Positions 1-10,839 of a DNA stretch of 64,000 nt are shown in pieces. The stretch's first letter is position 1. Each line of letters begins with the position of its first letter. The position numbers and the translations under genes were made by a program. The notes beneath the pieces are model-generated. The model saw nothing but the letters and a program-made list of their open reading frames with translations. It made no database searches and was not told the origin of the DNA. Origin of the DNA: Phascolarctos cinereus (lineage: Eukaryota; Chordata; Mammalia; Diprotodontia; Phascolarctidae); contig NW_018344261.1 in the NCBI RefSeq assembly GCF_002099425.1, positions 1,823,001 to 1,887,000 of the forward strand. Direction: 5' to 3'.

Positions 1-239
1 TGAGCAGAAAAAGAGCTGAGACAGCTCAGGAGTCCAGAAACCTCCCCTACTTTCTTAGTATTCAAAGTAATTTGTCTTAGCACCATAGCCAATCTCATCT
101 GCAGCACTCTTTAAGGGGCAACAGTAGAATGTCCCAAAACATCTCCTCCATGGGCTAAATAGCTGTTATTTCCAGGCCTCCATATTCTACCAATGGGATC
201 TTCGTTGAGTTTGACTAGTCATCATCAACAGAAAGCCTC

Positions 240-830
240 TTTCAAAATGCACAAAAATCTCTTCAATCCATCTTGCATGCCGCAGCAAGATTAACCATCC
301 TTCCTAAAATGTCACTTTCAACTCAAGAATTTATTCTCCAATTCAAGAATCCAATCAATTGGCAATATCTCACTATTTCAAGGGAAATCAAATCCAAATT
401 TCTTACCTAGAGTTCAAGCATCCAAGCCTCTTTCTAAAGTGACTCCATCTTACCTGTCTTATATGCCTCATTCCCCACTATAGTCTAATATGAACAATTT
501 ACTCGAGTCAAGCAAGTCTACTTATTTCCTCCCCATCATTCTTGCCATGTTTATTCCTGTCCCTACATTTTTACTTATATTTGTCTTTTAAAAAATAATG
601 TCCTTTCCTCTACCTTTCTAAAACCTGCCCATTTTTAGGGCCCATGTCAAATCCAGACTCTTCTGAGAAGCCTTCCTTTCCTTCTTCAGCTCTCTATGAT
701 CACTGTCTTCTTTAAATTCATGTAGCATTTAGAGTTAGTCAGCATCACATAAAAATACTTGATTCCATACTGGGGCACATTTTAAAAAATCATTGTTTCA
801 TGTGCATCTTATTTCCTAAGCCATGCTGGC
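240..830 (+). repeat. CR1/L3-like LINE 3' fragment
   Basis: The stretch has the C/T-rich, decayed coding character of CR1/L3 LINE 3' ends, including a segment near 620-690 that reads like the family's 'clean-up of averages' line about correcting and forwarding to C-terminal lysine-rich codons (CCCATGTCAAATCCAGACTC, then GAAGCCTTCC). No open frame remains. The family assignment comes from remembered consensus and the borders are approximate. Bases 1-239 show nothing recognisable. Confidence 0.45.
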
Positions 831-879
831 AGAGAACATGTTTTATATTTCTGTTGTATCTCCACAAGTCTTGGGGAAA

Positions 880-1032
880 GAACACTGGACTTGGGTTCAG
901 GAAACCTGGGCTTTGAATGCACCTAATATTTCTGATTTTCCAAATTCTTCGCCTGTAAAATTGAAATAATAATAATTATGCCATCAATCTCATAAGGTTG
1001 TTTAAAGGAAAGTACTTTGTAAATAGTGCTCC
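880..1032 (+). repeat. MIR SINE
   Basis: The order of landmarks is typical of MIR: a 'ctggacttgggttcaggaaacctgggctttgaatg'-like core, then 'cctgtaaaattgaaataataataatt', then 'cataaggttgtttaaaggaaagtactttgtaaatag'. It is well diverged and lies directly after the LINE fragment. From 1033 to 1495 I see only unassigned C/T-rich single-copy-like sequence. Confidence 0.7.
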
Positions 1033-1499
1033 CTCCATCATTTTCCTGGCTTGACCTAGCCCCCTGGCCAGGGAAGGAGCCATATACCATTCCACCCTGC
1101 TCTCTTCACAAGTAACCTGCCTGGGCCTGCCCACTGGGAAAGGAGAGACACCATTCTATAGCACTCCCCCTGAGAACACTCTCCCCTGAGCCTGAATCTC
1201 TAGGGATGACGATAACCTACATGAACTCATTCTTCAATAATTGACAAAATCCTATCCTATTGTGCCCTTTCTATTCTAGTGATTCTGAACCCTCCAAAAA
1301 CCCATTCTCCGACCCCCCAATGCTTGCTCCGTTGTTCCTATCCCCCTCAACTCTCCTAATGTCCCACTCTAAAGCTTCATGCCCCTCCCACTTTGCTCTC
1401 TGAAATGCTTGGCCCATAGGTGACAAACTTGCTTTCATCTGAAATATTTTCCTTTCCTACTCCTTCCATCTATTGGCTGTCATTGAAATCCTAATCATA

Positions 1500-1680
1500 C
1501 TACCACTACTACTACTACTACTATTAATAATAATAATGATAGCTAGCATTTATATAGCTAGCTGAAGAAATGATTCAGACAGAGATTAAATGACTTGCCC
1601 ATAATCACATAGCTAGTGTCTGAGGCTGGATTTGAACTCAGCTCTAGCCTGATAATAGGCCCAGCTTTTATTTACTGTGT
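1500..1680 (-). repeat. MIR SINE, with short CTA/TAA tract
   Basis: The reverse-strand MIR core is visible as 'gacttgcccataatcacatagctag' followed by 'ctgaggctggatttgaactcag'. It is preceded by a short (CTA)n/(TAA)n tract at 1500-1540 and the usual 'gctagcatttatatag' end. No coding potential. Confidence 0.7.
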
Positions 1681-1794
1681 CACCTATCTGCCTCATGATA
1701 TCCCCTTTCTGGCCACCTTTTCCATCACTGGTTGCATTTTCCCTCATACCCTTATGGAACATTCCTTGCTCCCCATTGCTACTTCTAGACAAGG

Positions 1795-2085
1795 TGCAGC
1801 TAGGTGGTGAAGTGGATAGAGTAGTGGGCCTGGAATCAGGAAGACTTGAATTTAAGTCTAACCTCAGATACTTATCAGTTATGTGACCTTTGGCAAGGGT
1901 CAATTTGGGTAGAGGTAATGAGAGTAACTTTGCAAGGTTTGCTTCTGTGTACTTCAGTTTCCTTAACTGTAAAATGGGGATAATAATACTTACCTTCCAG
2001 GATTGTTGTAAAAATCAAATGAGATATTTGTAAAATGCTTAGCCAGTGCCTAAAAAATTCTTAATAAATGCTTGTTTCCTTCCTC
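1795..2085 (+). repeat. CORE-SINE/MIR-type SINE
   Basis: The tRNA-like head 'gcagctaggtggtgaagtgg' leads into the MIR-like core and the tail 'aactgtaaaatggggataat', ending with 'aataaatgcttgtttcc'. The full order of parts is kept, so this is a near-complete old SINE of the marsupial MIR/CORE group. Confidence 0.8.
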
Positions 2086-3109
2086 CCTTTTCCTCTATCA
2101 CCATTCCTCAGTAACCTCTCCTCTGAGGTTGATTCAATCCGTATTTACCACTCAATCAAGATCCTGGAAACTGTTATGAACACTCCCCTTCTTTCCTCAA
2201 TAGTTCAGTACTTGACTCATAATCTTTCTCTCCTCCCCAAATTCTGCCCTCAGTGTAGGGGACTTCAATATACATATTGATAATCCCTCAAACACTGTAA
2301 CTTCAACTTAATCATTTTCCATGACCTAGTCTTCCACCTCACCTTGATGAACATCCCCTTGATCTTGCCATCTCCTGCAAATGTTCTACTTGCAGGTTAA
2401 TGAACTCTGAAATTTCCTTTTATGATCACAGTCTCTTGCCATGCAGCCTCTCCCTCTGCCCTGCAATCCTGAACACAGTTCTATCTCATCACCACACTAC
2501 CTCTAATTTCTCTAGCCTTCAGGTCTTCCCCAGTCATCATTCCTGTATTGACTATACTCTCCTCCCTTCCCCACCTTGACCCCTTCACAATTCTACACTG
2601 TCCTCTTATTTTTGGTCCCTTGTTCTTTATCTTAAAACCAATCTTGTCCTGTCAAGTCTCAGCTTTATAGTCCTCCCACCATCTGCTGTTTTCACTCCTT
2701 ACTTGTATGTTGCTGCATAGAGCTGAAGAAAATCATGAAACTGCTGACTTGGTCCATTACAAATTCATGTTATATAATTTCAGCTGGGCTCTCACTGCAC
2801 CAAGGCAATTCTTTTACGTATATTTATTTGACTATTATCCCACCACAGAGATTTTTTCAAACCTCCTCATCCTTTCCCAAACCTGCCATGCATTTCCCCA
2901 CCCCTATCCTGTCACCTGAGAGCTTTGTCCCATATTTAAGCAGAAGAAAATTGAGGCCATTTGCAGAAAGCTTCCTCTTCTCCCCCCTTTCTCCTCACAC
3001 ATCACTCAGATGACTTCTGCCACTATCTCTTCCTTCACCCATCTCACATAATGAGGTGGCCCTTCTCTTTGCCAAGACAAACCCCCCCTACATGCACAAG
3101 TGCTCTTAG

Positions 3110-3272
3110 GGACAGCTCAATGGCACAGTGGATAGAGCACCGGCCCTGAAGTCAGGAGGACCTGAGTTCAAATCCGGCCTCAGACCAAACATTTGTCATG
3201 TTACTAGCTGTGTGACCCTGGGCAAGTCACTTAACCCCAGTTGCCTACCAAAAACAAACAAACAAAAAAACC
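3110..3272 (+). repeat. Young marsupial SINE with perfect TSD
   Basis: A tRNA-like head (gacagctcaatggcacagtg) is followed by the conserved 'ggaggacctgagttcaaatc' core, 'ctgtgtgaccctgggcaag' and an A-rich tail. It is flanked by a perfect 15-bp target-site duplication, CACAAGTGCTCTTAG, at 3095-3109 and 3273-3287. It lies inside the L2 element, so it is younger. A-tail plus long TSD indicates L1-type target-primed integration (family knowledge). Confidence 0.92.
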
Positions 3273-4747
3273 CACAAGTGCTCTTAGCTGATCCTGTGTC
3301 CTCCAGAAAATTGTCCCTTCTGCATCCCAATTCTCATGTATCTTCAGTCTCTCCTCATCTATTGGCTGCTTCATCAATGTTTCACCCATTCTTGAAAAAC
3401 CTTAATTTGATTTGTCCATACCTCCTAGTTTATCTTTCTTTAGATCTTTCCTTCTTTCTGCGGCTAATTTCCTAGAGAAAGACTTTTCTACTTCTTTACC
3501 TATCACTCTTTTTTTTAAAACTTTCTACAATTGTAGTCTGGCTTCTGTCCTCATATATCATTCAACCAAAACTGCTCTCTCCAAAGTTACCAGTAATCTT
3601 TTAACTGCCAAACCTAATGATCTTTTTCTCACTCTTCATCCTTTTTGACACATCTGCAGCCTTTTAAGCTGTCCATCATCTTCTCCTTGATGATTTGTTT
3701 TCTCTAGATTTTCATAATGCTATTCTATCTTGGTTCTCCTATTTCTCAGAGCATTACTCAGTCTCCTTTGCTGAGTCTTTGTCTAAATCCTACCTAACAC
3801 AAGGGCCCTCTCCTCTTCTTCCTCTCTACAATCTCATTTGATGATCTCATCAGTTCCCATGGATTCAATTATCTTTATGCTGATGATTCTCACATCTACT
3901 TATCCAGCTCTAACCTCTTTGCTGACCTCCAGCCTCACATTTCTAATTGCCTTTTGAACATCTTAAACTGGAAGTCCTATAGACATCTTAAATGCAGCAT
4001 GTCCAAAATTAAATTCCTTCTCTTTTCCCCCAAGCCCTCCCCCTCTTCCGATCTTTCCTTTTATTGTAGAAGGCACCACGCTTCTCTCAGGCTTATGACC
4101 TTGGTGTCACCCTTGACTACTCACTTTCACTGCCCGTACCCAATCTATTGCCATGGCCCATCAATTTTACCTTTGTAATGTCTCTCATATATGTTCCCCT
4201 CTCTCCTCTGACACTTCCACTACCCTAATGTAGTCACTGATCACCTCATGCTTGGACTATTGAAATAGCCTTTTGAGTTTTTTCCCCCTCCTCCGAGTCT
4301 CTCCCTACTCCAGTTCATCCTCTACTCATCTTTCAAACTCATCTTCCTACAGCACAGGTCTAACCATGTCATTACCCCAATCAATAAACTCTAGTGGCTC
4401 CCTTCAAGATCAAATAGAAATTCCTCTATTTGCCTTTTAAATCCCTTTATAACTTGGTATCTTCCCACCTTTCTAGGCTTTCTATACCTTACTGCCCCTC
4501 CTCTCCTGCCCCCAAGATCCAGCAACACCAGCCTCCTTGCTGTTCCTCAGATTAGACACTCTATCTCTCAGCTCCAGACATTTTTACTGGCTGTCTCCTA
4601 TTCCTAGAATTAACTTCTCCCTCATTTCATACTGACTTCCCCGGCTTCCCACAAGGGCCAGCTAAGATTTCACAATCTGCAAAAAGCCTTTCTTGATCTT
4701 CTTCTATGTTATGGACTTCTCTCTATTGATTCTCTCCAATTTATCTC

Positions 4748-4890
4748 ATATATGTATATATATATATGTGTGTGTGTGTATGTGTGTGTGTGTACATACA
4801 CACACACATATACATAGATATGTAATATATATACACATACATATACATACATATATATCTATATCTATATATCTGTGTCTGTGTCTGTAT
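4748..4890. repeat. TG/TA microsatellite
   Basis: Alternating (TA)n, (TG)n, (CA)n and TATC/TGTC units cover this stretch. The open frames seen across it on both strands are low-complexity artefacts. Confidence 0.95.
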
Positions 4891-5222
4891 GTGTATATCT
4901 TGTTTGTAATAGTTGTTTGCATATTGCTCCTGGAGGGCAGGGACTTATGTTTTTGCACACAGTAGGCACTTAATGAATTTTTGTTGACTTGTTGTCTTAT
5001 AAACCTTAATGAATTATAGAAATATAATAATTATTATTTTTGTTAAGAATAGAACCTTTTTAAGGGCTAGCCCCTCACCTTGAATTCATGCTTTTGAATT
5101 GGAGAGTAGCTACTACACCAAGGTTCAGAATTATTCTGTGTGTCCTTACTCCTAAAACTATATAGGTCACTAGTCCCCACTATTATGCTTATCCCTATAG
5201 TTTAGCTAGTAGACACAATTCA

Positions 5223-5490
5223 GGGGGTGGCTAGGTGATACAGTGGATAAAGTGCTGGACCTGGAGTCAAGAAAACTCATCTTCCTGAGTTCAATTCTGG
5301 CCTCAGACACTTACTAGCTGTGTGACGCTGGGCAAGTCATTTAACCCTGTTTGTTTCAGTTTCCTTATCTGTAAAATGAGTTGGAGAAAGAAATGGCAAA
5401 TCATTCCAATAGCTTTGTCAAGAATTCCCCAAATGGAGTCATGAAGAGTTAGACATAACTGAAACAACTGAACCATAATGAAACAAAAGA
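5223..5490 (+). repeat. SINE with RTE-like tail
   Basis: The head 'ggtggctaggtgatacagtgg' and core 'ctagctgtgtgacgctgggc' are followed by 'ctgtaaaatgagttggagaa', 'ggcaaatcattccaatagc' and a tail 'agagttagacataactgaaa'. The last part resembles the 3' end of RTE/BovB LINEs, which suggests RTE mobilisation (inference). Flanks show an imperfect repeat (GACACAATT / GATACAATT). Bases 4996-5222 hold nothing identified. Confidence 0.8.
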
Positions 5491-7379
5491 TACAATTAGC
5501 TCAAAGCAAAGGCATTTACAAAGATGACGTGGTAAGAACACTTAGACACACACATTATCCCCATAAACTTGGGGCGTACTACCACAATACATAAAATAGT
5601 GGAGAGCTGGTCACTCCCCTGTAAAGATCCACTGAGTCAGTAGCATTTCCTTCTCAGTGTCTGATAAGGGAATTGCTTCATCATTTCAGAGTACAAGGCC
5701 CTTCAGCATTCAGTCATATGTTCCCCTGAAGTCCTAAGAGTTTCCAAGAGAGTCTTGGGATGGCCTTGGAGGACCATTCTCATACATGTGGCATTAACCT
5801 CCACTACATAATGAAACAATCCAACCCTTTCTCTTTTTTCTCCCTATTTCAAGGAGTGAGACATACAGAAACTTGTATTATGCCAACAGAAAGAGATGAC
5901 TTTCCATGAGTGTGACAAGTGTATTAAGGGGCAGAGTATCTAGAGGCATTGGCCATGGCTGTCCCCTCCCTTCATTTTGGATAATTGCAGGCCACTTCTC
6001 ATACATGTGAGGAAAACCTTCATGGGCTTTCTGGGACGGCCTCATCTGTGATCTAGTCTGATATAGGGTGATTTTTGTGAGTTGGCTCTCCCAGAGGGTG
6101 GCCAGAGTTCCAAGGTACTCTGGGAGTTCTTGCTCCTAAAGCTATAGGTTCTAAACTCCTAAAACAAAGCTGTTTCCTTCTCGGACTCCTTCCAGAGCTG
6201 ATAGGCTTAGCTTTTTGAAGGTCACCAAGGTACATGTCCACTATTCAGCTAATCAATGGCTTGCTGCCCTTTCAATTCTATCAGGGAAATTTTTTCACAT
6301 TTTGTATAGGACAATGGGGCATAGATGTGTCTTTGCACTTCATTTAACATTTATATACTGTTACTTCTGTTTTCTACCCCTTACTTTTTGTGATTATACC
6401 AATTGGTAGGGGGAGAGAGGGAACTAACTCTCCTCTACTACATAATAATAAATACTGAGCACAAAATGGGTGATAAGTAACCCACTAGTTGGCTAGTTTT
6501 TCCCGAGGTAATGAAGGTTAAATGGATGAAGTTACTTGCCCAGAGGACTCTTTTCTATGGTTGGCATACTGAATAGTCTATGTGCATATGCTACAGCAAT
6601 TAAGTGCAAGATAAAATTGGAGAATCACTAATAATTCAGTTTGACTCAATATAGAGTGCATCAAGGAGAGTGGTGAAAGAAAAGCCTACCTGAGTAGGTT
6701 GAAACTAGGTTGTGAAGGACTCTAAATCTAAATATTGGGCAAAGATGTTTGTATTTATTCTAGCAAGGCATGGGGACAAGGGCTTGTGCTCTAAAGATTT
6801 TTTTTTTTAAACAGGCTTAGATCTACACCTTAGGGCAATCATTTCAGATAGCTATATAAAGGACAGGTGGAGTGAGGAGAGACAGAAACCAGGAAGACCA
6901 TCCTGGATGATATTACAACAGTCTAGCCCAATGTTGATAAGAGCTTGAATTTGGGTGGCAGCACTGAAAAGTAGATAAACCATGAAGGTTCATCCATGAA
7001 CCCTTAGGGTGCCATGACCTCTTTTCCAGAGCCTGTCCCCAGAAGACCCAACTTCCTTTCTTTTCAAATTCTGTAGCCCCTATTGGACTTCTAATAAAAT
7101 TCAGAATTTATCTGACCACCCCACCCCCTTCCCTGGGTTGTCAAGATGATTTCTTACTCTAGTCCCTTACCCAGGAGAGTGGTTTTCTAGGCTCCTATTT
7201 CTAGTACAGCTTTAAAAAGAAAAACACTTCTCATATATAATTATTAATGACCAATTCCCTCCACTAAAAGCAAGATTCAGTAGCATAAGCTCCAATATTA
7301 ATGGAGAAAATTGGAAATGAAACCTAGAGTTAAGGACTTATAAATTATCTTAATGATATACTTATACTTAGATCTAGGT
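5491..7379. other. Gene-free stretch, unassigned
   Basis: No open frame with recognisable protein similarity. The part at about 6660-6965 ('tgtgaaggactctaaat', 'tacaacagtctagccc') resembles an old dispersed mammalian repeat that I cannot name. The rest looks like diverged single-copy or very old repeat DNA. Confidence 0.5.
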
Positions 7380-7384
7380 TGTCA

Positions 7385-7580
7385 TTGTTGTTTGTTCTTT
7401 GTTCTTGAAGAGGACCGTAATATCAGGGAGGTGATGCCATAACATAGAAGTGAATTGGCTTCAAGTGAGGGAGGGCTGTGCAAAGTCACCAGCCTCACTT
7501 TCTCCTCCAGAGCCATCTGGGTCCAGTGGCCAGATATAGACCAGGACAACTGAAGAGATGGCCCTCCTTTCAAGTGCTAT
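7385..7580 (+). repeat. Dispersed repeat, copy 1 (also at 44533)
   Basis: About 190 bp, starting 'ttgttctttgttcttgaaga' and passing through 'gggaggtgatgccataacat', 'gagggctgtgcaaagtcacc' and 'ccatctgggtccagtggc'. The same order recurs at 44533-44705 with only scattered changes, so this is a repeat family member rather than unique sequence. I do not name the family. Bases 7581-7894 show nothing else. Confidence 0.8.
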
Positions 7581-7894
7581 CTAATTCATGAGCCCCCTCC
7601 CCCCACTAGTGTCTTTCTTCCATGATGATTGTTTGATTACAATTAGTCAGGTTTAATTAGCTTTTACTAAGATATTAGAGTAAGAACAGTGGGTATAAAA
7701 CATTACCCCAAAAGTCTGTGATACATTTTCCCACAGGTACATGAAGAATTCAGGGAAGTTGGACTCAAGCTTATAAAGCACAGGTGGCAAAGAGTTAACT
7801 TACAGTTACTGGAAGTCTTTTCGCTAGAGTCCTGAAGCCTTTCTCCCTAAATATAGCATCGATTTTCTGCAGGGCTTTTGAAGTGAACTCAGCT

Positions 7895-8122
7895 CCAAAG
7901 ATGTCATTTCTCACCTGGCTGTACTGACTTTTCCACCACACCCCTGTCTCCCTGACCCCACTCCCTACCCCTGGCTTTTCAGCACCTTTTGTATATTGTC
8001 TTCTCCAATTAGATTGTAAGCTCCTTAAGGGCAGGGCCTTTCTTCTTTTGCATTTGTATCTCTAAAGTTTAGCATAGTGCCTGGCACATAGCAGGTGCTT
8101 AATAAATATTTATTGACTGACC
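7895..8122 (+). repeat. L2 LINE 3' end
   Basis: The conserved L2 3' terminus is clear: 'tagattgtaagctccttaag', 'ggcagggcctttcttc', 'agtgcctggcacatagcagg' and 'tgcttaataaatatttattg'. The upstream border is approximate. Confidence 0.85.
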
Positions 8123-8999
8123 ACACCCAGCAAGTCCTTGGGTCCCAGTGAAGCCAACATCATCAGCTGTTCCGGGGACACTGCTAGGATGCCAATGGAA
8201 AGATGGGACCTGAATCTATGAATTTCATGAGATGAAGCAATAGAAGAGACTTAAATGAAGGCTAAGGCCGTAGGCTCTGTTTCTGTGCCATAACTGATTC
8301 CTTCTCATGGATTTAGCTGGAATGATCTCTCATGTCTTTTACCTCAAATCTCTTGGGATTCTAGCTAGCTCTCTAGCCCCACTGGGTGTTACCAAGTTTC
8401 TTCAGCCAATAGGAACACACTTCCTGGGCAAAATTACTACAATTGATCAAAGACTTACTCATACTTAGTCTAAAGCCTATGTTTAATTAATTGAGACATA
8501 TTCTTCCTTGGCTAAAGTATCAGGACATAGCACTTTATCACTTTAAATGAGATGGGGTGATTTGATTGATTTACTCAATTAACCCCGACCTTACATAATG
8601 AAATTTAAAAGGTAAGAAAATTTATAATACATTATTCCTTGTTCACGATCTATAAATGTGAATACAAGTACATTATCAGGAAATATATATACCATTGTTA
8701 CCCAGAGTAACCATGCATGGGGATTGTGCTTGAAGACGAACGGAGACTATGTATGGAGGGACAATGCAATCCTGCAATGCTGCAGGACCCTTGATGTCTT
8801 CTGGTCATGTCATCACACTATTCTCACTGGGCCTGCCCCTCATGGGGGCATTATTCCTCTGGGCTTACTGAACCTGCTTTTCACTGTATGCAGGGTCTCC
8901 ATTAGGTCTCCTCCTTACTTTGCCAGGCTCTGCTAGTCTCATAATGTCCACTCTCATACTCATCTCTTCAGGTCTTCAGCAATATCAGCTTCAGTGTAG
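8123..8999. other. Gene-free stretch, unassigned
   Basis: No recognisable gene or repeat. A short open frame at 8658-8936 has no domain or composition that supports a protein. Confidence 0.5.
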
Positions 9000-9299
9000 G
9001 ATGGATGCGATGGCATGTATCTATAATACCTGCTACTTAAAAGGCTGAGGTTGGCATATCACTTGAGCTCAGGTGTCTTGAATTATAGTGTAGCTAAAGC
9101 TGACCAGATGTCTGCACCTAGTGTGGCACCGATATGGTGTGTCCCCAGGAGCAGTGAGCCAACAGGTTACCCAAGGAGGGATGAACTGGGCTAGGAAGGA
9201 AATGGAGCAGATTAAAGCTTCCAGGCCTATTAGCAGTGAGATCAAACTGTGACTAGTCACTATACTTCTAAGCTGAATAAGATAGGGAAACCGAGTCTC
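9000..9299 (+). pseudogene. RN7SL: Full-length 7SL RNA (SRP RNA) retrocopy
   Basis: This 300-base stretch aligns from end to end with the signal recognition particle RNA. The 5' Alu-domain text 'gcgatggcatgtatctataa' and 'ggctgagg' is present. So is the central S domain ('ggcaccgatatggtgtgtcc', 'ccaacaggttacccaaggag', 'ggaaatggagcag', 'attagcagtgagatcaaact') and the 3' end 'ccgagtctc'. Its length equals the usual 299-300 nt of 7SL. An A-rich tail follows at 9300-9330, which marks it as a retroposed copy. Many substitutions across paired regions make it unlikely to work as SRP RNA. Because the S domain is kept it is not an Alu/B1-type SINE. No clean target-site duplication was found. Confidence 0.9.
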
Positions 9300-9334
9300 A
9301 AAACAAAATAAAAACAAAAACAAAGACAAACTTC

Positions 9335-9679
9335 ATCCTACAGTAGGTGTCTGTAACATTTTGTGTGTCATAGACTTTTTTGGCAGTCTGGACCCCTTTT
9401 CAGAATAATGGTTTTTTGTTTGTTTTTTTGTTGTGTTTTTTGGTTTTGCTTTTTTTTTTTTTTGCTGAGGCAATTGGGGTTAAGTGACTTGCCCAGGGTC
9501 ACACAGCTAGTAAGTGTCAAGTGTCTGGGGCCGGATTTGAACTCATATCCTCCTAACTCCAAGGCTGGAGCTCTACCCACTGTGCCACCTAGCTGCCCCT
9601 AGAATAATGTTTTTAAGTGCATAAAATGAAATACACAGGATTAAAAAGGAAACTAATTCTATTGAAATTATAAAATATT

Positions 9680-9726
<47 letters not shown>

Positions 9727-9770
9727 AAAACAAGTTCACAGACTCCTGGTAAAGAATCCCTGGTAGGGTA
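9335..9770 (+). mobile_element. hAT-like non-autonomous DNA element, interrupted by a SINE
   Basis: The left part 'tttgtgtgtcatagactttt' with 'ggcagtctggacccc' resumes after the SINE as 'agaataatgtttttaagtgc', and the right part ends 'caagttcacagactcctgg'. The same element occurs at 40260-40400 and a relative at 48862-49022. Ends of the type 'ggttaagaacc' suggest a hAT-type MITE; the family name is left open. A (TA)n run at 9682-9724 has expanded inside it. Confidence 0.6.
9411..9600 (-). repeat. Marsupial SINE (reverse), TSD AGAATAATG
   Basis: A poly(T) run is followed by 'ggcaattggggttaagtgac', 'gggtcacacagctagtaag' and 'gccacctagctgcccc', the reverse complement of the young SINE. The 9-bp duplication AGAATAATG lies at 9402-9410 and 9601-9609. 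It was inserted into the hAT-like element. Confidence 0.92.
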
Positions 9771-9954
9771 TAGTGGATAAAGCTTCTCCTTGATAAGGGC
9801 AGGCTGACATCTCTTTTTTCATAGTCCCCAGCTAACAAAAAGCCAAGCAGAATGCTTGTAAGTATATGTAATGCTTGTAAGCATGTGTAATGCTTATAAG
9901 CATAATGCATGTAAGATTAGGTTTTTTGCTTTCTAACTCTTTTGTCTAGTTGTT

Positions 9955-10168
9955 GTTTGGTGTTTTAGTCATGTCTGACTCTTCGTGACCCCATTTGGGG
10001 TTTTCTTGGCAAAGACCCTGGAGTGGTTTACCATTTCCTTCTCCAGCTCATTTTACAGATGAGGAAACTGAAGCAAACACAGTTAGATGACTTACCCAGG
10101 GTCACACAGCTAGTAAATATCTGAGGATGGATTTGAACTCAGGAAGATGAGTCTTCCTGACTCCAGGC
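9955..10168 (-). repeat. SINE with RTE-like tail (reverse)
   Basis: Read on the plus strand: 'agtcatgtctgactcttcgt', 'ttcttggcaaagaccctgg', 'atttccttctccagctcatt', then 'cagggtcacacagctagtaa' and 'tggatttgaactcaggaaga'. This is the reverse of the RTE-tailed CORE-SINE at 5223. Confidence 0.88.
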
Positions 10169-10169
10169 T

Positions 10170-10802
10170 CCATTATATGGTATTTTGGGGAGGGCAATAG
10201 AGGCTATTTGGTCTCATTTTGGTTTACCTAGGCTGACTCTCACTTATGGGGAATATCTACACTGAGTGCTGGTAGGTTTTAGATCTCCTTTGTTTTTTGA
10301 AGTTGAGCATTGGATCTTCAAGGTCTTCAGCAGCATTTTGGGATAGAGTGTTAGAGATTTGGAAACCCCATGGGCCTGGCATGTCCTAATCTGTGTGCAG
10401 TCATGTCAGGACTGGTCATTACTGCCCCTAGTCACTTGCAAGGTTCATGCTATGGATTTCTGACTATCCTGGGGTTTCTTCATGGAAGCTACCTCTCTAG
10501 ATAGAAAACACTGCCAACTAGAGGTATCTCTGGTCCATATCTGGTTAAGCTGTGAGCCTTTAGTCTGGTATACCTGCTTGGGCCCAGGCTTTTCTGGTGA
10601 ACTCTCTTTCCTATTGTCTGTGTACTTCTGGCTGACCTATTTTTTACAGTTCTTGGGTGGATGAAGTTGTTTACTGTTGTTTGTCCTTAGATTTTTTGAT
10701 CATTATTTAGCCTGGTACTATTTCTAGGTTTTCACTTGAGTTGTGGGTGAAAGCTGGGTTGCCTACCTCTGTTCAACCAGCCATCTTGGCTGGAAGTCTC
10801 CT
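10170..10802 (-). mobile_element. Orphan L1 5'UTR (reverse)
   Basis: On the minus strand the segment begins at about 10802 with 'cttccagccaagatggctgg', the typical start of a mammalian L1 5'UTR. It runs about 630 bp without reaching an ORF1. Only the 5' end of this L1 copy is present, so the rest has been lost by rearrangement. The L1 subfamily differs from the copy at 15209. Confidence 0.55.
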
Positions 10803-10839
10803 GACTTATTCTTAATGAAGTTATGCTGGCTCTTTGTGA

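Larger units (their letters stand above)
2090..4995 (+). repeat. Old L2 LINE, near full ORF2 length
   Basis: This is a diverged L2-clade LINE about 2.7 kb long without its SINE insert. The AP-endonuclease signature reads GDFNIHID near 2258-2281. The reverse-transcriptase catalytic motif YADD is at 3876-3887 (context NYLYADDSHIY). The RT C-terminal and 3' region follow, ending with the typical L2 3' end 'ggagggcagggact ... gtaggcacttaatgaat' at about 4935-4990. Many stops interrupt the frame, so it is dead. It is interrupted by a SINE (3110-3272) and a TG/TA microsatellite (4748-4890). The 5' border is approximate. Confidence 0.75.

Noticed and set aside
4693-4965. Frames across the TG/TA repeat
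   Set aside because: Low-complexity His/Thr/Tyr runs from a microsatellite.
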